Shown: in pieces, positions 48,651 to 56,950 of the stretch
How positions within the stretch are numbered: position 1 is the stretch's first letter
Layout of the letters: the number at the start of each line of letters is the position of its first letter
Source: Arsukibacterium tuosuense
Lineage (GTDB): Bacteria; Pseudomonadota; Gammaproteobacteria; Enterobacterales; Alteromonadaceae
Reading direction: 5' to 3'
Assembly (NCBI RefSeq): GCF_900215315.1
Contig: NZ_OBEB01000003.1
Location: forward strand, 1-64,000
Length of the DNA: 64,000 nt
Made by a program: the position numbers and the translations under genes
The notes under the pieces: generated by a model
Seen by the model: the letters and a program-made list of their open reading frames with translations, nothing else
The model's database searches: none
What the model was told of the DNA's origin: nothing

Positions 48651-49237
48651 TGAGCGCGCAGGTTCTGATCCTTTATTACTCCCGGCATGGCAGCGTGGCA
48701 GCATTAGCAGAGAAAATTGCAATTGGCATTACTCAGGCCGGTGCGACAGCGGTTATTCGTAGTATTGCCGGTTTTCAGCAAGAGCAACCTGGTCGGCATC
48801 CAGCCGTCAGCAATGCCGATCTCAGCCAGTGTGATGGCCTGGCGTTTGGGAGCCCGGTGCGCTTTGGTAATATGGCAGCCGAGGCTAAAGCATTCTGGGA
48901 CAATACCAGTAGTGTCTGGCTAAAAGGTGAACTAATAAACAAAGCTGCCGGTGTGTTTACTTCATCAGGCAGCATGCATGGTGGTAACGAGGCTAATTTA
49001 TTAAGTATGATGTTACCCTTACTTCATCATGGCATGGTATTAATGGGTATTCCCTATTCCGAACCGGAATTACACAATACCCAAAGTGGTGGTACGCCTT
49101 ATGGCCCGACTCATGTTAGCGGTTTACAGGGTGATACTAAACTGAGCGTGGCTGAGCAACGTCTGGCAGTGGCTTTTGGTAAGCGACTTGCTCAACTGAG
49201 TATGTCGCTGAAATCTGCAGGTTTTGATAAACAATGA
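48650..49237 (+). CDS. wrbA: NAD(P)H:quinone oxidoreductase, WrbA type
   Basis: WrbA is a tetrameric FMN flavodoxin-like protein that performs two-electron quinone reduction. The 195-residue sequence opens with VLILYYSRHGSVAALAEKIA, which binds the FMN phosphate, and has FGSPVRFGNMAAEAKAFWD, FTSSGSMHGGNEANLLSMM and GGTPYGPTHVSG, all WrbA signatures. It starts within the arsC stop codon, and the next gene overlaps its own stop by four bases. Confidence 0.94.
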   Translation: MSAQVLILYYSRHGSVAALAEKIAIGITQAGATAVIRSIAGFQQEQPGRHPAVSNADLSQCDGLAFGSPVRFGNMAAEAKAFWDNTSSVWLKGELINKAAGVFTSSGSMHGGNEANLLSMMLPLLHHGMVLMGIPYSEPELHNTQSGGTPYGPTHVSGLQGDTKLSVAEQRLAVAFGKRLAQLSMSLKSAGFDKQ

Positions 49238-49677
49238 ATAAAGAAAATAATGTAGCAATGGCGCCGCGCACCAGGATGTTTCTCCGACTGGCCCGGGCAG
49301 GATACTGGGGTTTATGGTTGCTGATACCGCTGTGGCTACTTTGGTTAGCACCGGCAAGTTATGGTGGTGGTGCTGACGAGGTCACAGGTAATAAGTTAAT
49401 CAGCACCGGCCTGTTATGGTTACCGCTATGGTTACCTATGTATGGCATTATCAAAGGCAAAGCCTATACCTTTGCCTGGGCAAATTTCATTGTGATGATC
49501 TACTTTCTGCATAGTTTAACTAACTTATGGGTCAGTTCTGGCTTATATCAGTTGCTGGCAGGCGTTGAGCTGGCATTGGCGACAGCGATGTTTATAGGCT
49601 GTACCTACTATGCAAGACATCGGGGGATCGAGCTGGGTTTGAAGATCCCCAGCCTAAAAAACGATCCACGACGTTAA
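49234..49677 (+). CDS. DUF2069 inner membrane protein
   Basis: This 147-residue membrane protein has about four hydrophobic segments (for example YWGLWLLIPLWLLWLAPASY, ISTGLLWLPLWLPMYGIIKG and FIVMIYFLHSLTNLWV). The motif KGKAYTFAWANF is typical of DUF2069, a family commonly downstream of arsC-wrbA. No function is known. It starts at ATGA overlapping the wrbA stop and converges on the binding-protein gene with 17 bases between the stops. Confidence 0.88.
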   Translation: MNKENNVAMAPRTRMFLRLARAGYWGLWLLIPLWLLWLAPASYGGGADEVTGNKLISTGLLWLPLWLPMYGIIKGKAYTFAWANFIVMIYFLHSLTNLWVSSGLYQLLAGVELALATAMFIGCTYYARHRGIELGLKIPSLKNDPRR

Positions 49678-49694
49678 CCTGTAACCAGCTTGAT

Positions 49695-50462
49695 TTATTC
49701 GGCTGGTTCGCCTTTATAACGCCGAAGTTGCCTGCTAATAAACTTGTTATCTACCAGTGTATTCAGCCCCCTCAGCAACCGGGACGATAACTGTGAGTTA
49801 TGACGACTGATGGCACAGTAAACTGATGGCGGCGCCGACCAGATCGGATCCGCTCCGAACCTACCTAAGCCACCATTATTCATAAAAAAATAGTAAGATA
49901 AATCGACACTCATCACCACATCAAGCCGACCTTGCTCAAGCCGTTTCAGATTGCTTTGCAATGAATGAGCATCATCGCGGATCACGTCACCCAATGCGAA
50001 AACCTGCTCAAGCTCAGGGTAAGTAAACCCCCGGGTTGTACCCACCCGCTTGCCTGCTAAATCAGGAAGCGCGTTAATGGGTTGGCTATCAGCCCGACGT
50101 ATAAACAATTGCTGGGTAGCAAACAGCGGTGGGCTCCACAGATACAGGGTTGGCTCAGCCACCCAATCCGGGTTGAGAAAGCAGGCAATATCAGCCTGCC
50201 CCGTTTCCAGCCAGCTTTCTATACGGGCTCTGGGTAAATCCAGGTATTGAATATCCAACTGGCTGACCAGGGCTAACGCATCAAGTATATCTTTACTCAG
50301 GCCGGCAGTCAGCTTGCCCGAGTCGTCGAAAATAGCGTAAGGAGGCGTATTGCTGTCACTGACCACAGCTCGTAACACGCTTCTTTCACTCGCAGCAACA
50401 CTGCAGGCTACTGTAAATATCAGTAATAACAGCATTACACACTGGCGCAGGATAAACAGCAT
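49695..50462 (-). CDS. Periplasmic substrate-binding protein, family 3 type
   Basis: This 255-residue protein has a signal peptide (CVMLLLLIFTVACSVAA) and a bacterial extracellular solute-binding family 3 fold: LRAVVSDSNTPPYAIFDDSG at the start, KDILDALALVSQLDIQYLDL, and the hinge motif LAGKRVGTTRGFTYPELEQV. The cysteine at the end of the hydrophobic core could be a lipidation site, though TVAC is a poor lipobox. No ABC permease is adjacent. Stand-alone proteins of this kind may serve as sensors or orphan receptors, so the ligand is unknown. Confidence 0.85.
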   Translation of the reverse strand: MLFILRQCVMLLLLIFTVACSVAASERSVLRAVVSDSNTPPYAIFDDSGKLTAGLSKDILDALALVSQLDIQYLDLPRARIESWLETGQADIACFLNPDWVAEPTLYLWSPPLFATQQLFIRRADSQPINALPDLAGKRVGTTRGFTYPELEQVFALGDVIRDDAHSLQSNLKRLEQGRLDVVMSVDLSYYFFMNNGGLGRFGADPIWSAPPSVYCAISRHNSQLSSRLLRGLNTLVDNKFISRQLRRYKGEPAE

Positions 50463-50632
50463 TAAAACCTCTGAGCATTGCGCATAGTAATGATTTACCC
50501 TCTAAATTTAACATGAATTGTTAAAATAGCCAGTGAGCCGATGGCCAGAAATATTTGAACAGCGCCGATCTGATAAACAACGATGGCCGTATTGTTAACA
50601 TTATCAGAAACGAAATCGCAGTGTATTGCAGT

Positions 50633-51214
50633 ATGAGTAAACAATTGGCGTTATTTCCATTGAGCAGCTTTATTTTACCGGGTGGTAAAATGCGCCTGCG
50701 GGTGTTCGAAAAACGTTATATCAGGTTGGTAAAAGAAGCCGGACTGGGTCAACGCCGTTTCGCGATGGCCTTGCTCAACCCCTTTGTTACCCAGCAGCAT
50801 CGTGATCGGATCCTGCCACTGGCAACCGAGGTGGTTATTGACGATTTTGAACAACTTCCGGATGGTCTGCTAGGTATAACAGTGCGAGGCGTATGCCGGG
50901 TAGAAATTACCCGGCGCTGGCAGGAAGATGATGGTTTGAACGTGGCGCAGGTAAATGAGTTAACCAGCTGGCCAGTAACCAGACTCAGTGAACGCTACAG
51001 TGACTTAGCGAGTTCACTGCTGCATCTACTGGCAGAATACCCCCAGCTGCAACAGCTTTACCCGGAGCCTGAGCTAAATAATGCCAGCTGGCTTGCGTCG
51101 CGCTGGCTGGAATTGATGCCAATGCAGCCGGGTTTAAAACAAAAACTCTCTGCCGAGCATGACCCGATAACGTGTCTGGAAGAATTACAAAACTGGCTAG
51201 AACATAACAGCTGA
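50633..51214 (+). CDS. Lon N-terminal (substrate-binding) domain protein
   Basis: This 193-residue stand-alone Lon-N (LON substrate-binding/PUA-like) domain lacks ATPase and protease domains. Core motifs are LALFPLSSFILPGGKMRLRV then FEKRYIRLVKEA, and LLGITVRGVCRVEI. Bacterial single-domain proteins of this kind (YcaC-neighbour or PUA-LonN types) are uncharacterised. I chose the ATG at 50633 as the domain begins right after it; the frame extends back to a TTG at 50555. No good ribosome site is seen for either. Confidence 0.85.
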   Translation: MSKQLALFPLSSFILPGGKMRLRVFEKRYIRLVKEAGLGQRRFAMALLNPFVTQQHRDRILPLATEVVIDDFEQLPDGLLGITVRGVCRVEITRRWQEDDGLNVAQVNELTSWPVTRLSERYSDLASSLLHLLAEYPQLQQLYPEPELNNASWLASRWLELMPMQPGLKQKLSAEHDPITCLEELQNWLEHNS

Positions 51215-51248
51215 GCCCGTCGCGCTGACATCATCCAGCAGCCGGCTA

Positions 51249-51917
51249 TTATTCAATCCCCAGATATTTATGCACCTGCACACTTAACCGCCAGTTATAT
51301 TTTTTGCAATAAGCAATAGCCAGCGCCGTCGCTTTGGCTTGTTGACTGATGGGTTGCAGATAAATAAGCTTATTGCCGGTATCAGTATCATTGAGTAACT
51401 GTAACAGTTGCTCAATATGTTTATCCATCGCTACCGGATGTTTTATTTCATCTGCCCGGTCCAGCGCACTTTGCAATACTTTATAACCGCCTTTCATATT
51501 TACTTTGGGTGACACCGTTACCCAGCTTTCTGGCGGTACCAGTATCTCAAAGGTGCCGCTGGTTTCAATCTGGGTTTGATAACCGGCGTTGTGCAGGGTG
51601 TTGCAAAGCGGTTTAAGATCATACATGCAGGGCTCGCCACCGGTAATAACCACATGCCGTGCCTGGTAACCTTCACTTTCAAACAGGGTCAACATTTGTT
51701 CAGCAGATAACGAGGTCCACTGTTCCGTATCCGCTGCTTTGGCCATCACCTTGTCCAGCTTAACTTCAAGCTCAGGATTAACCAGCCAGGTATGCTTGGT
51801 ATCACACCAGGCGCAGCCCACCGGACACCCTTGCAGCCTGACAAAGATCGCGGGCACCCCGGTAAAACTACCTTCGCCCTGGATGGTTTCGAAAATTTCA
51901 TTAACCTTATACAACAA
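51249..51917 (-). CDS. queE: 7-carboxy-7-deazaguanine synthase QueE
   Basis: QueE is a radical SAM enzyme that contracts the ring of 6-carboxytetrahydropterin to CDG in queuosine synthesis. It has the cluster-binding CPVGCAWCDTKHTW, preceded by NEIFETIQGEGSFTGVPAIF, and GGEPCMYDLKPLC. At 222 residues from a TTG at 51915-51917 (AAGGA upstream) it has the E. coli length (223). No ATG fits, and the longer frame would run across the queC promoter and start. queC is divergent, 96 bases away. Confidence 0.93.
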   Translation of the reverse strand: MLYKVNEIFETIQGEGSFTGVPAIFVRLQGCPVGCAWCDTKHTWLVNPELEVKLDKVMAKAADTEQWTSLSAEQMLTLFESEGYQARHVVITGGEPCMYDLKPLCNTLHNAGYQTQIETSGTFEILVPPESWVTVSPKVNMKGGYKVLQSALDRADEIKHPVAMDKHIEQLLQLLNDTDTGNKLIYLQPISQQAKATALAIAYCKKYNWRLSVQVHKYLGIE

Positions 51918-52013
51918 GCCGCGGTTTCCTTTATGACAAGCAGGTGATCTGACAGCGATGTTCAAGTACAATGCGCGGCCGATTTGTCCGCTATTATACA
52001 GAGAGAGGCACTG

Positions 52014-52670
52014 ATGAGCCAAAAAGTTGTGGTTATTTATTCTGGTGGTATGGATTCCTTTACCATACTGCACAAAGCGGTAGCCGCCGGCCACGACGTT
52101 TATGCTTTATCATTTAACTATGGCCAGCGCCATGTTAAAGAGCTGATATGCGCCGCCAGTGTTTGTAAAGAACTGAATATCAACCATAAAATTGTCGATA
52201 TTTCAGCTATTAATCAGCTGATAAGTGGCTCATCACTGACCAGTGACATCGATGTGCCTGAGGGTCATTATGCCGCCGATAATATGAAATCGACTGTTGT
52301 GCCCAACCGCAACATGATTTTGCTGTCGTTGGCCGTGGGCTACGCCGACTCAATCGGTGCCCGGGCGGTTTATTACGGCGCCCATTCCGGCGATCACTTT
52401 ATTTATCCCGATTGCCGGCCAGAGTTTGTCCAGAAAATGAATGATGTCTGTCAGATTGCCAACTATCAGCCGGTTGATATTGTCAGCCCCTATCTTTATC
52501 AGACTAAAATTGAAATATTAGCAGACGGCCTGGCAATGGGCCTTGATTACAGCAAAACCTGGACCTGCTACAACGGCCGTGAAAAGGCCTGCGGTAAATG
52601 TGGCTCCTGTCAGGAGCGCTTAGAAGCCTTTGCCCTTAATAACGCTACCGATCCGCTACCCTACGAATAA
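52014..52670 (+). CDS. queC: 7-cyano-7-deazaguanine synthase QueC
   Basis: QueC converts CDG to preQ0 in two ATP-dependent steps. The 218-residue protein has the PP-loop [18 protein letters not shown], the segment [20 protein letters not shown] and the zinc-binding C-terminal cysteines in [14 protein letters not shown], preceded by TWTCYNG. The ATG at 52014 has AGAGAGG five bases upstream. Together with queE it gives two consecutive steps of queuosine precursor synthesis; queD and queF are not seen. Confidence 0.95.
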   Translation: MSQKVVVIYSGGMDSFTILHKAVAAGHDVYALSFNYGQRHVKELICAASVCKELNINHKIVDISAINQLISGSSLTSDIDVPEGHYAADNMKSTVVPNRNMILLSLAVGYADSIGARAVYYGAHSGDHFIYPDCRPEFVQKMNDVCQIANYQPVDIVSPYLYQTKIEILADGLAMGLDYSKTWTCYNGREKACGKCGSCQERLEAFALNNATDPLPYE

Positions 52671-52726
52671 CAGTCGCAACTGATCCAACACCACTCCACC
52701 TAACATATTGGTTATAACATATAGAG

Positions 52727-52749
52727 AAGCGGCCTTGTGGCCGCTTTTG
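52727..52749 (+). terminator. Intrinsic terminator after queC
   Basis: AAGCGGCC-TTGT-GGCCGCTT continues into TTGTTGT. The 8-bp GC-rich stem sits between queC and the downstream symporter gene. Confidence 0.85.
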
Positions 52750-52810
52750 TTGTCTCTATAATGGCGCAACTTTATATTTTAGCGATAGTTTTACGCTCGG
52801 GTGGTAACTT

Positions 52811-54052
52811 ATGTTTGCGTTCTGGTTTGCAATCCCCTTCTGGCAGCGGGTACTGGGTGCCTTGATTCTGGGCGTCATAGCCGGCCTGGTGTTAGGTGAA
52901 ACCGCCACTGCATTAAAGCCGCTGGGTACGCTATTTATTAACGCCATCAAGATGCTGGTGGTGCCGCTGGTATTCTTTGCGCTGATCACCAGTATTACTT
53001 CGCTGGCTGATAACCAGAAAATGGGCCGACTGGCCGGTAAAACCATTGGTTTGTTTTTATTTACTGCTTTTATTGCCAGTCTAATCGGCTTAACCATTGG
53101 CAGTTTAATTAATTGGGGCGATGCCCTGCAACTTACCACCAGTGAGGTGCGTGAACGCACTATCCCGCCGGTAGCCGACGTTATCACTAATCTTATTCCA
53201 ACCAATCCGGTTGCGGCGCTGGTTAATGGCAATGTACTGCAAATAATCATCTTCGCCAGTTTGGTCGGGATTGCTATAAATGTCGTTGGCGAAAAAGCGG
53301 AGCCAATGAAAAAAGTAATCCATGCGGGCGCGGAAATAATGTATCAGATCACCAGGATGGTTATGCAATTAACACCTCTGGGTGTGTTTGGCCTGATGGC
53401 ATGGGCAGTAGGTAGTTTTGGTCTGGCGACACTGCTGCCATTAGCTAAATTTATTGGCGCGGTTTATCTGGCGTGTTTAATTCATATCGTGCTGGTGTAT
53501 GGCGGTCTGGTAAAAATGTTTGGTGGTATGGGTGTACGGGCATTCTTTAAAGCAGTTTTACCCGCGCAGTTAGTGGCCTACAGCAGTGCCAGTAGCTACG
53601 GTACCCTGCCGGTTAGCCATAAAGTGGTGACGGAAGATCTTAAGGTATCAAAAAGCTATGCCAGTTTTGTGTTACCACTGGGCGCCACCATCAATATGGA
53701 TGGTTGCGGCGGTATTTTCCCGGCGATAGCGGCTATTTTTATTGCCCATATCTATGGTATACCGCTGGACGCTTTGGACTACCTGCTTATCGCCGGTACG
53801 GCAACGCTGGCTTCATTAGGTACTGCAGGGGTGCCGGGCACTGCGATGGTAATGTTAACAGTCACGCTAAGTGTGGTCGGTTTACCGCTGGAAGGTATCG
53901 CCTTTATTGCTGCAGTCGACCGGATAATCGATATGATGCGCACCGCTACCAATGTTACCGGCGATACCATGGTGGCATTAGTGGTAGGTCGCTCAGAGGG
54001 TTTGGTAAATGAACAGGCACTGCCAGATACTGCCGCAACGGTTAATAGCTAA
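52811..54052 (+). CDS. Dicarboxylate/amino acid:cation symporter (DAACS family)
   Basis: This 413-residue GltP/DctA-type elevator transporter imports dicarboxylic amino acids or C4-dicarboxylates with Na+ or H+. Family signatures are IKMLVVPLVFFALITSITSL (TM3), YSSASSYGTLPVSHK (HP1 serine-rich loop) and VLPLGATINMDGCGGIFPAI (TM7 with NMDG cation site), followed by LASLGTAGVPGTAMVMLT (HP2). The TM8 region carries DRIIDMMRTATNVTGD, where the Asp and Arg-type residues determine substrate. Aspartate or glutamate is the likely cargo but not proven. It is monocistronic between two terminators. Confidence 0.92.
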   Translation: MFAFWFAIPFWQRVLGALILGVIAGLVLGETATALKPLGTLFINAIKMLVVPLVFFALITSITSLADNQKMGRLAGKTIGLFLFTAFIASLIGLTIGSLINWGDALQLTTSEVRERTIPPVADVITNLIPTNPVAALVNGNVLQIIIFASLVGIAINVVGEKAEPMKKVIHAGAEIMYQITRMVMQLTPLGVFGLMAWAVGSFGLATLLPLAKFIGAVYLACLIHIVLVYGGLVKMFGGMGVRAFFKAVLPAQLVAYSSASSYGTLPVSHKVVTEDLKVSKSYASFVLPLGATINMDGCGGIFPAIAAIFIAHIYGIPLDALDYLLIAGTATLASLGTAGVPGTAMVMLTVTLSVVGLPLEGIAFIAAVDRIIDMMRTATNVTGDTMVALVVGRSEGLVNEQALPDTAATVNS

Positions 54053-54072
54053 CATTTAGTCTGTTATCGACT

Positions 54073-54117
54073 AATAACAGCCCCAGCTCTGGCGTAAGGA
54101 GTTGGGGCTGTTATTTT
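54073..54117. terminator. Bidirectional terminator between symporter and lysC
   Basis: A perfect 13-bp stem (AATAACAGCCCCA with TGGGGCTGTTATT) around a 17-base loop runs into TTTT on the plus strand and has a T-rich side on the minus. It closes both convergent genes. Confidence 0.85.
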
Positions 54118-54120
54118 AAT

Positions 54121-55470
54121 TCAGGCGCTAAACAAGTTTGAATGCAACTGTTTCACCACCGCCGGCGCATCAGCATCCTGCACTAAGAAGCACAGGTTGT
54201 GTTTAGAAGCACCATGGCAAATCAGCCGCATATTAATCCGTTCCAGCGTTTGAAACAGCTCACCGGTAATGCCTTTGCTGCTGTGCAAATGGTTACCAAT
54301 TACTGCCACCAGACTTAAGCCCTGCTCTACTACCACCTCACAAAACGCCCGCAGCTCCAGCAGTGCCGGCTCTACCGCATGGCTGAAGGCGCTGGTCATG
54401 CCGCCTTCATCTAAGGTTAACGCGACACTGATTTCTGAGGTGGTGACTAAATCAACGGAGATTTGATGCCGGCTTAAAATATCAAATACCCGCGCCAGAA
54501 AACCTGCTGCGTGCAACATATCAGGGCTTTTCACCGTGATTAAGGTTTGTGATTTACGCAGGGCGATAGCGCGATACGGTGGCCTTTGCTGTACTTCTCT
54601 GGCAATCCAGGTGCCGCCTGCTTCCGGTTCACGACTGGAGCCGACAAACACCCCGATATTGCGCCGCATGGCCGGAATAAGCGTGGCCGGGTGCAGCACT
54701 TTAGCACCAAAGGTGGCCATTTCAGCCGCTTCATCAAAGCTGATTTCAGCAATACAACGCGCCTGATCAGTCAACCTTGGGTCGGTCGTAAAAATACCGA
54801 CCACATCAGTCCAGATTTGCACGGTATCAGCCTGCAATGCTTCGGCCAGCAACGCGGCGCTATAATCAGAGCCGCCCCGGCCAAGCGTAGTGGTTTGCTC
54901 AAATTCATCCTGGCCAATAAAACCCTGGGTTACAATTCGTTGATCGGCAATCAACGGCTTTAAGTGGATTTCCGCCAGCTCAGCAATCTGCTTAACCTGC
55001 GGCTCAGCACGACCAAAGCGGCTATCGGTGCGCATTATCCGGCGAATATCAAAACACTGTGCTGTGGCACCGCGCTCACTCAGCACCTGGCTGAACAGCG
55101 CCGAACTTAAGCGCTCACCAAATGACTGAATAAGGTCCTTATGGGCGCTGCTGTATACTGCACCACCGTTTTCAATTAACGCTTTAAGCTCAGCCAGCAA
55201 TACTTCAATTGCCTGAGCGACTTGCTCTGGCTGGCTTAAGCGGTTCAGTACCGCCAGCGTTATGGCTTCAATGCCAGCATAAGCGTCATAACGCTCGGTA
55301 ACATTAGTGGTTTTGGTGATTTCTACCAGCAGATTGGTTACGCCGGAACTGGCACTGACCACAACAACCCGGATGGCATTGTTGGCCAGGATAATGTCGG
55401 CACAACGGGACATCGCATCAAAATCAGCGACACTGGTGCCACCGAATTTTGCAATAATAAGATTGGACAA
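54121..55470 (-). CDS. lysC: Aspartokinase III (lysine-sensitive)
   Basis: LysC phosphorylates aspartate, the first step to lysine, diaminopimelate, threonine and methionine. The 449-residue monofunctional protein aligns with E. coli LysC at both ends: IIAKFGGTSVADFDAMSRCA, TTLGRGGSDYSAALLAEAL, AEMATFGAKVLHPATLIPAM, and the C-terminal ACT domain ending KQLHSNLFSA. The start codon is TTG (55468-55470) with AAGGAG eight bases upstream; no in-frame ATG is near. A lysine riboswitch lies in the leader, so both synthesis and activity should be lysine-controlled. Confidence 0.96.
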   Translation of the reverse strand: MSNLIIAKFGGTSVADFDAMSRCADIILANNAIRVVVVSASSGVTNLLVEITKTTNVTERYDAYAGIEAITLAVLNRLSQPEQVAQAIEVLLAELKALIENGGAVYSSAHKDLIQSFGERLSSALFSQVLSERGATAQCFDIRRIMRTDSRFGRAEPQVKQIAELAEIHLKPLIADQRIVTQGFIGQDEFEQTTTLGRGGSDYSAALLAEALQADTVQIWTDVVGIFTTDPRLTDQARCIAEISFDEAAEMATFGAKVLHPATLIPAMRRNIGVFVGSSREPEAGGTWIAREVQQRPPYRAIALRKSQTLITVKSPDMLHAAGFLARVFDILSRHQISVDLVTTSEISVALTLDEGGMTSAFSHAVEPALLELRAFCEVVVEQGLSLVAVIGNHLHSSKGITGELFQTLERINMRLICHGASKHNLCFLVQDADAPAVVKQLHSNLFSA

Positions 55471-55566
55471 GGGTGTCTCTCCTTACAAAATAAAATAAGC
55501 AGAGCATGGCTTTTGCTAATTGCAGCAAAACGGGAATGGTTACAGACCGTTGCTATCGATAACAAA

Positions 55567-55738
55567 GGCCAGAAGCTCTCCACCAAACAAACAGGTGACA
55601 GTCGGCAGGATTCAGCCTGCCCGACCGAAAGCACACACACTATATCGCGTACTTCCTCGGCGTTAATCCCCCTGGCCCGCGCTGCGAAGTATAGTCTTCT
55701 GTCACGGGTTACCTGGTTAACGCGCCTCTTCTGGTCTA
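55567..55738 (-). promoter_or_regulatory. Lysine riboswitch (L box) of lysC
   Basis: The minus-strand leader matches the E. coli lysC aptamer in order. P1 pairs CCAGAAG (55728-55734) with CTTCTGG (55569-55575). AGAGGCGCGTTAACCAGGTA, GCCGAGG, GGCTGAATCC and TGTCACC are the conserved core and junction elements. Binding of lysine should lower lysC expression. The expression platform (55471-55566) has a weak hairpin TTTTGCT/AGCAAAA without a T run, so translational control is more likely than termination, though I could not fold it. Confidence 0.93.
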
Positions 55739-55906
55739 TCAGATATGATTGACGGCGGCCACTTTACCCTGTCAGCCGCCAGATAGCAATAGCCTTTTAG
55801 CCGTCTATCAGCTTAGCGCACGTCTACCGATTTACATCGGTTATTTTGCGCCGCATCATAACAGCATTAACTGAATACTGCCTTAGTGATAGGAGTATTT
55901 AATCAA
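55739..55906. promoter_or_regulatory. lysC promoter region
   Basis: Gap between the lysine riboswitch and the DUF3081 gene. On the minus strand a TTGCTA and a TAAAGT 17 bases apart (about 55759-55787) form a plausible sigma-70 promoter that would start the riboswitch RNA just before its P1 stem. I see no gene in this stretch. Confidence 0.4.
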
Positions 55907-56179
55907 TTAACTGTAATTATTGTTAATATATTTAATCAATTCAATAAAGGCATCCATGTCTTTCTCATTCTGGGCATCACTGTGCCATTTATGATGAAAA
56001 CCCAGGGTTAATTGCACTTTGGCAGAGGCAAAATAGACTTCATAACCATCAAAGCCCTGGCTGACAGTGAGGCCATCCAGAGTAAAACCTGCACCGTGGT
56101 CGGTATCCACTGGCTTGCCATGTTTTTCTACCTTGGCATAAACATTTAAAAGTAATTTACCATCAAGTTCATTATGCAT
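55907..56179 (-). CDS. DUF3081 family protein
   Basis: This 90-residue soluble protein contains ELDGKLLLNVYAKVEKHG and GFDGYEVYFASAKVQLTLGF then HHKWHSD, a pattern I associate with DUF3081 of marine gammaproteobacteria. Its function is unknown. It precedes the lysC leader on the same strand, with no terminator evident between them except the distance of about 160 bases. The family assignment is from memory of the motif and moderately sure. Confidence 0.7.
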   Translation of the reverse strand: MHNELDGKLLLNVYAKVEKHGKPVDTDHGAGFTLDGLTVSQGFDGYEVYFASAKVQLTLGFHHKWHSDAQNEKDMDAFIELIKYINNNYS

Positions 56180-56298
56180 AATCGGTCCGTTTTTACTGGT
56201 TTAGTCAGGGTTGCTGTTTAGCATAGCAGCTAAAAGCCATTAGTTTGATGACTTTACGCAATGCGGGTATAGTACGGTTGTCTTAAAAGGAGAAAAAA

Positions 56299-56895
56299 AT
56301 GCAAAAGACGCTTATTGCTGCCACCTTACTTATCAGCCTCGGTGCCGGCGCCAATATTGTCCAGGACGCACCCTTAGTTTCCATCGATACCCATGACGCC
56401 TATTTTGACAACTTAAAAGCGCTGTGCGGTAAAGCTTTCGCAGGTAAAATTGCCGTCGATAATCCACCGGCTCCCGGGTTTGAAGGTGCCCTGATCATGC
56501 ATGTCAGAAAATGCACTGACAGCCAGCTGCAAATCCCGTTTCACGTGGGTGATAATCATTCCCGCACCTGGATCATCACTAAAACCGGCTCAGGCTTAAC
56601 CTTAAAACACGACCATCGCAATGCCGACGGCAGCCATGATGATCAAACCATGTATGGCGGTCAGACCCTCGATGCCGGTTGGGCTACAGCACAGTCTTTT
56701 CATGCCGATCAGTATTCAAAGGAGCTGTTTACCGCCCGGGGTATCCCACAGTCAAATACCAATATCTGGCAAATGTTTATTTATCCTGAACAGTTCAGCT
56801 ACCGGTTAATCCGGGAAGGCCGGGAGTTTCGGGTAGATTTTGATCTGACCCAGGAGGTCGCGTTGCCGCCGGCGCCCTGGGGCTATGCAGACTAA
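56299..56895 (+). CDS. Exported protein of unknown function
   Basis: This 198-residue protein has an N-terminal signal peptide (LIAATLLISLGAGANI). The mature part has two cysteines (LCGKAF and VRKCTDS) that could form a disulfide, and a His/Asp-rich segment LKHDHRNADGSHDDQTMYGG that might bind metal. A good AAAAGGAG precedes the ATG. I do not recognise a family. It is followed 55 bases later by an M28 lipoprotein peptidase on the same strand, so the two may share an mRNA. Confidence 0.8.
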   Translation: MQKTLIAATLLISLGAGANIVQDAPLVSIDTHDAYFDNLKALCGKAFAGKIAVDNPPAPGFEGALIMHVRKCTDSQLQIPFHVGDNHSRTWIITKTGSGLTLKHDHRNADGSHDDQTMYGGQTLDAGWATAQSFHADQYSKELFTARGIPQSNTNIWQMFIYPEQFSYRLIREGREFRVDFDLTQEVALPPAPWGYAD

Positions 56896-56950
56896 CCATT
56901 TAAAACGATAATAAGCTATTAATAACAACCACGTATACACTGGAGCCATT

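Noticed and set aside
51918..52094. Longer queE frame extending across queC
   Set aside because: It would overlap the queC start and promoter, has no match to the QueE N-terminus, and the shorter form has the family length.
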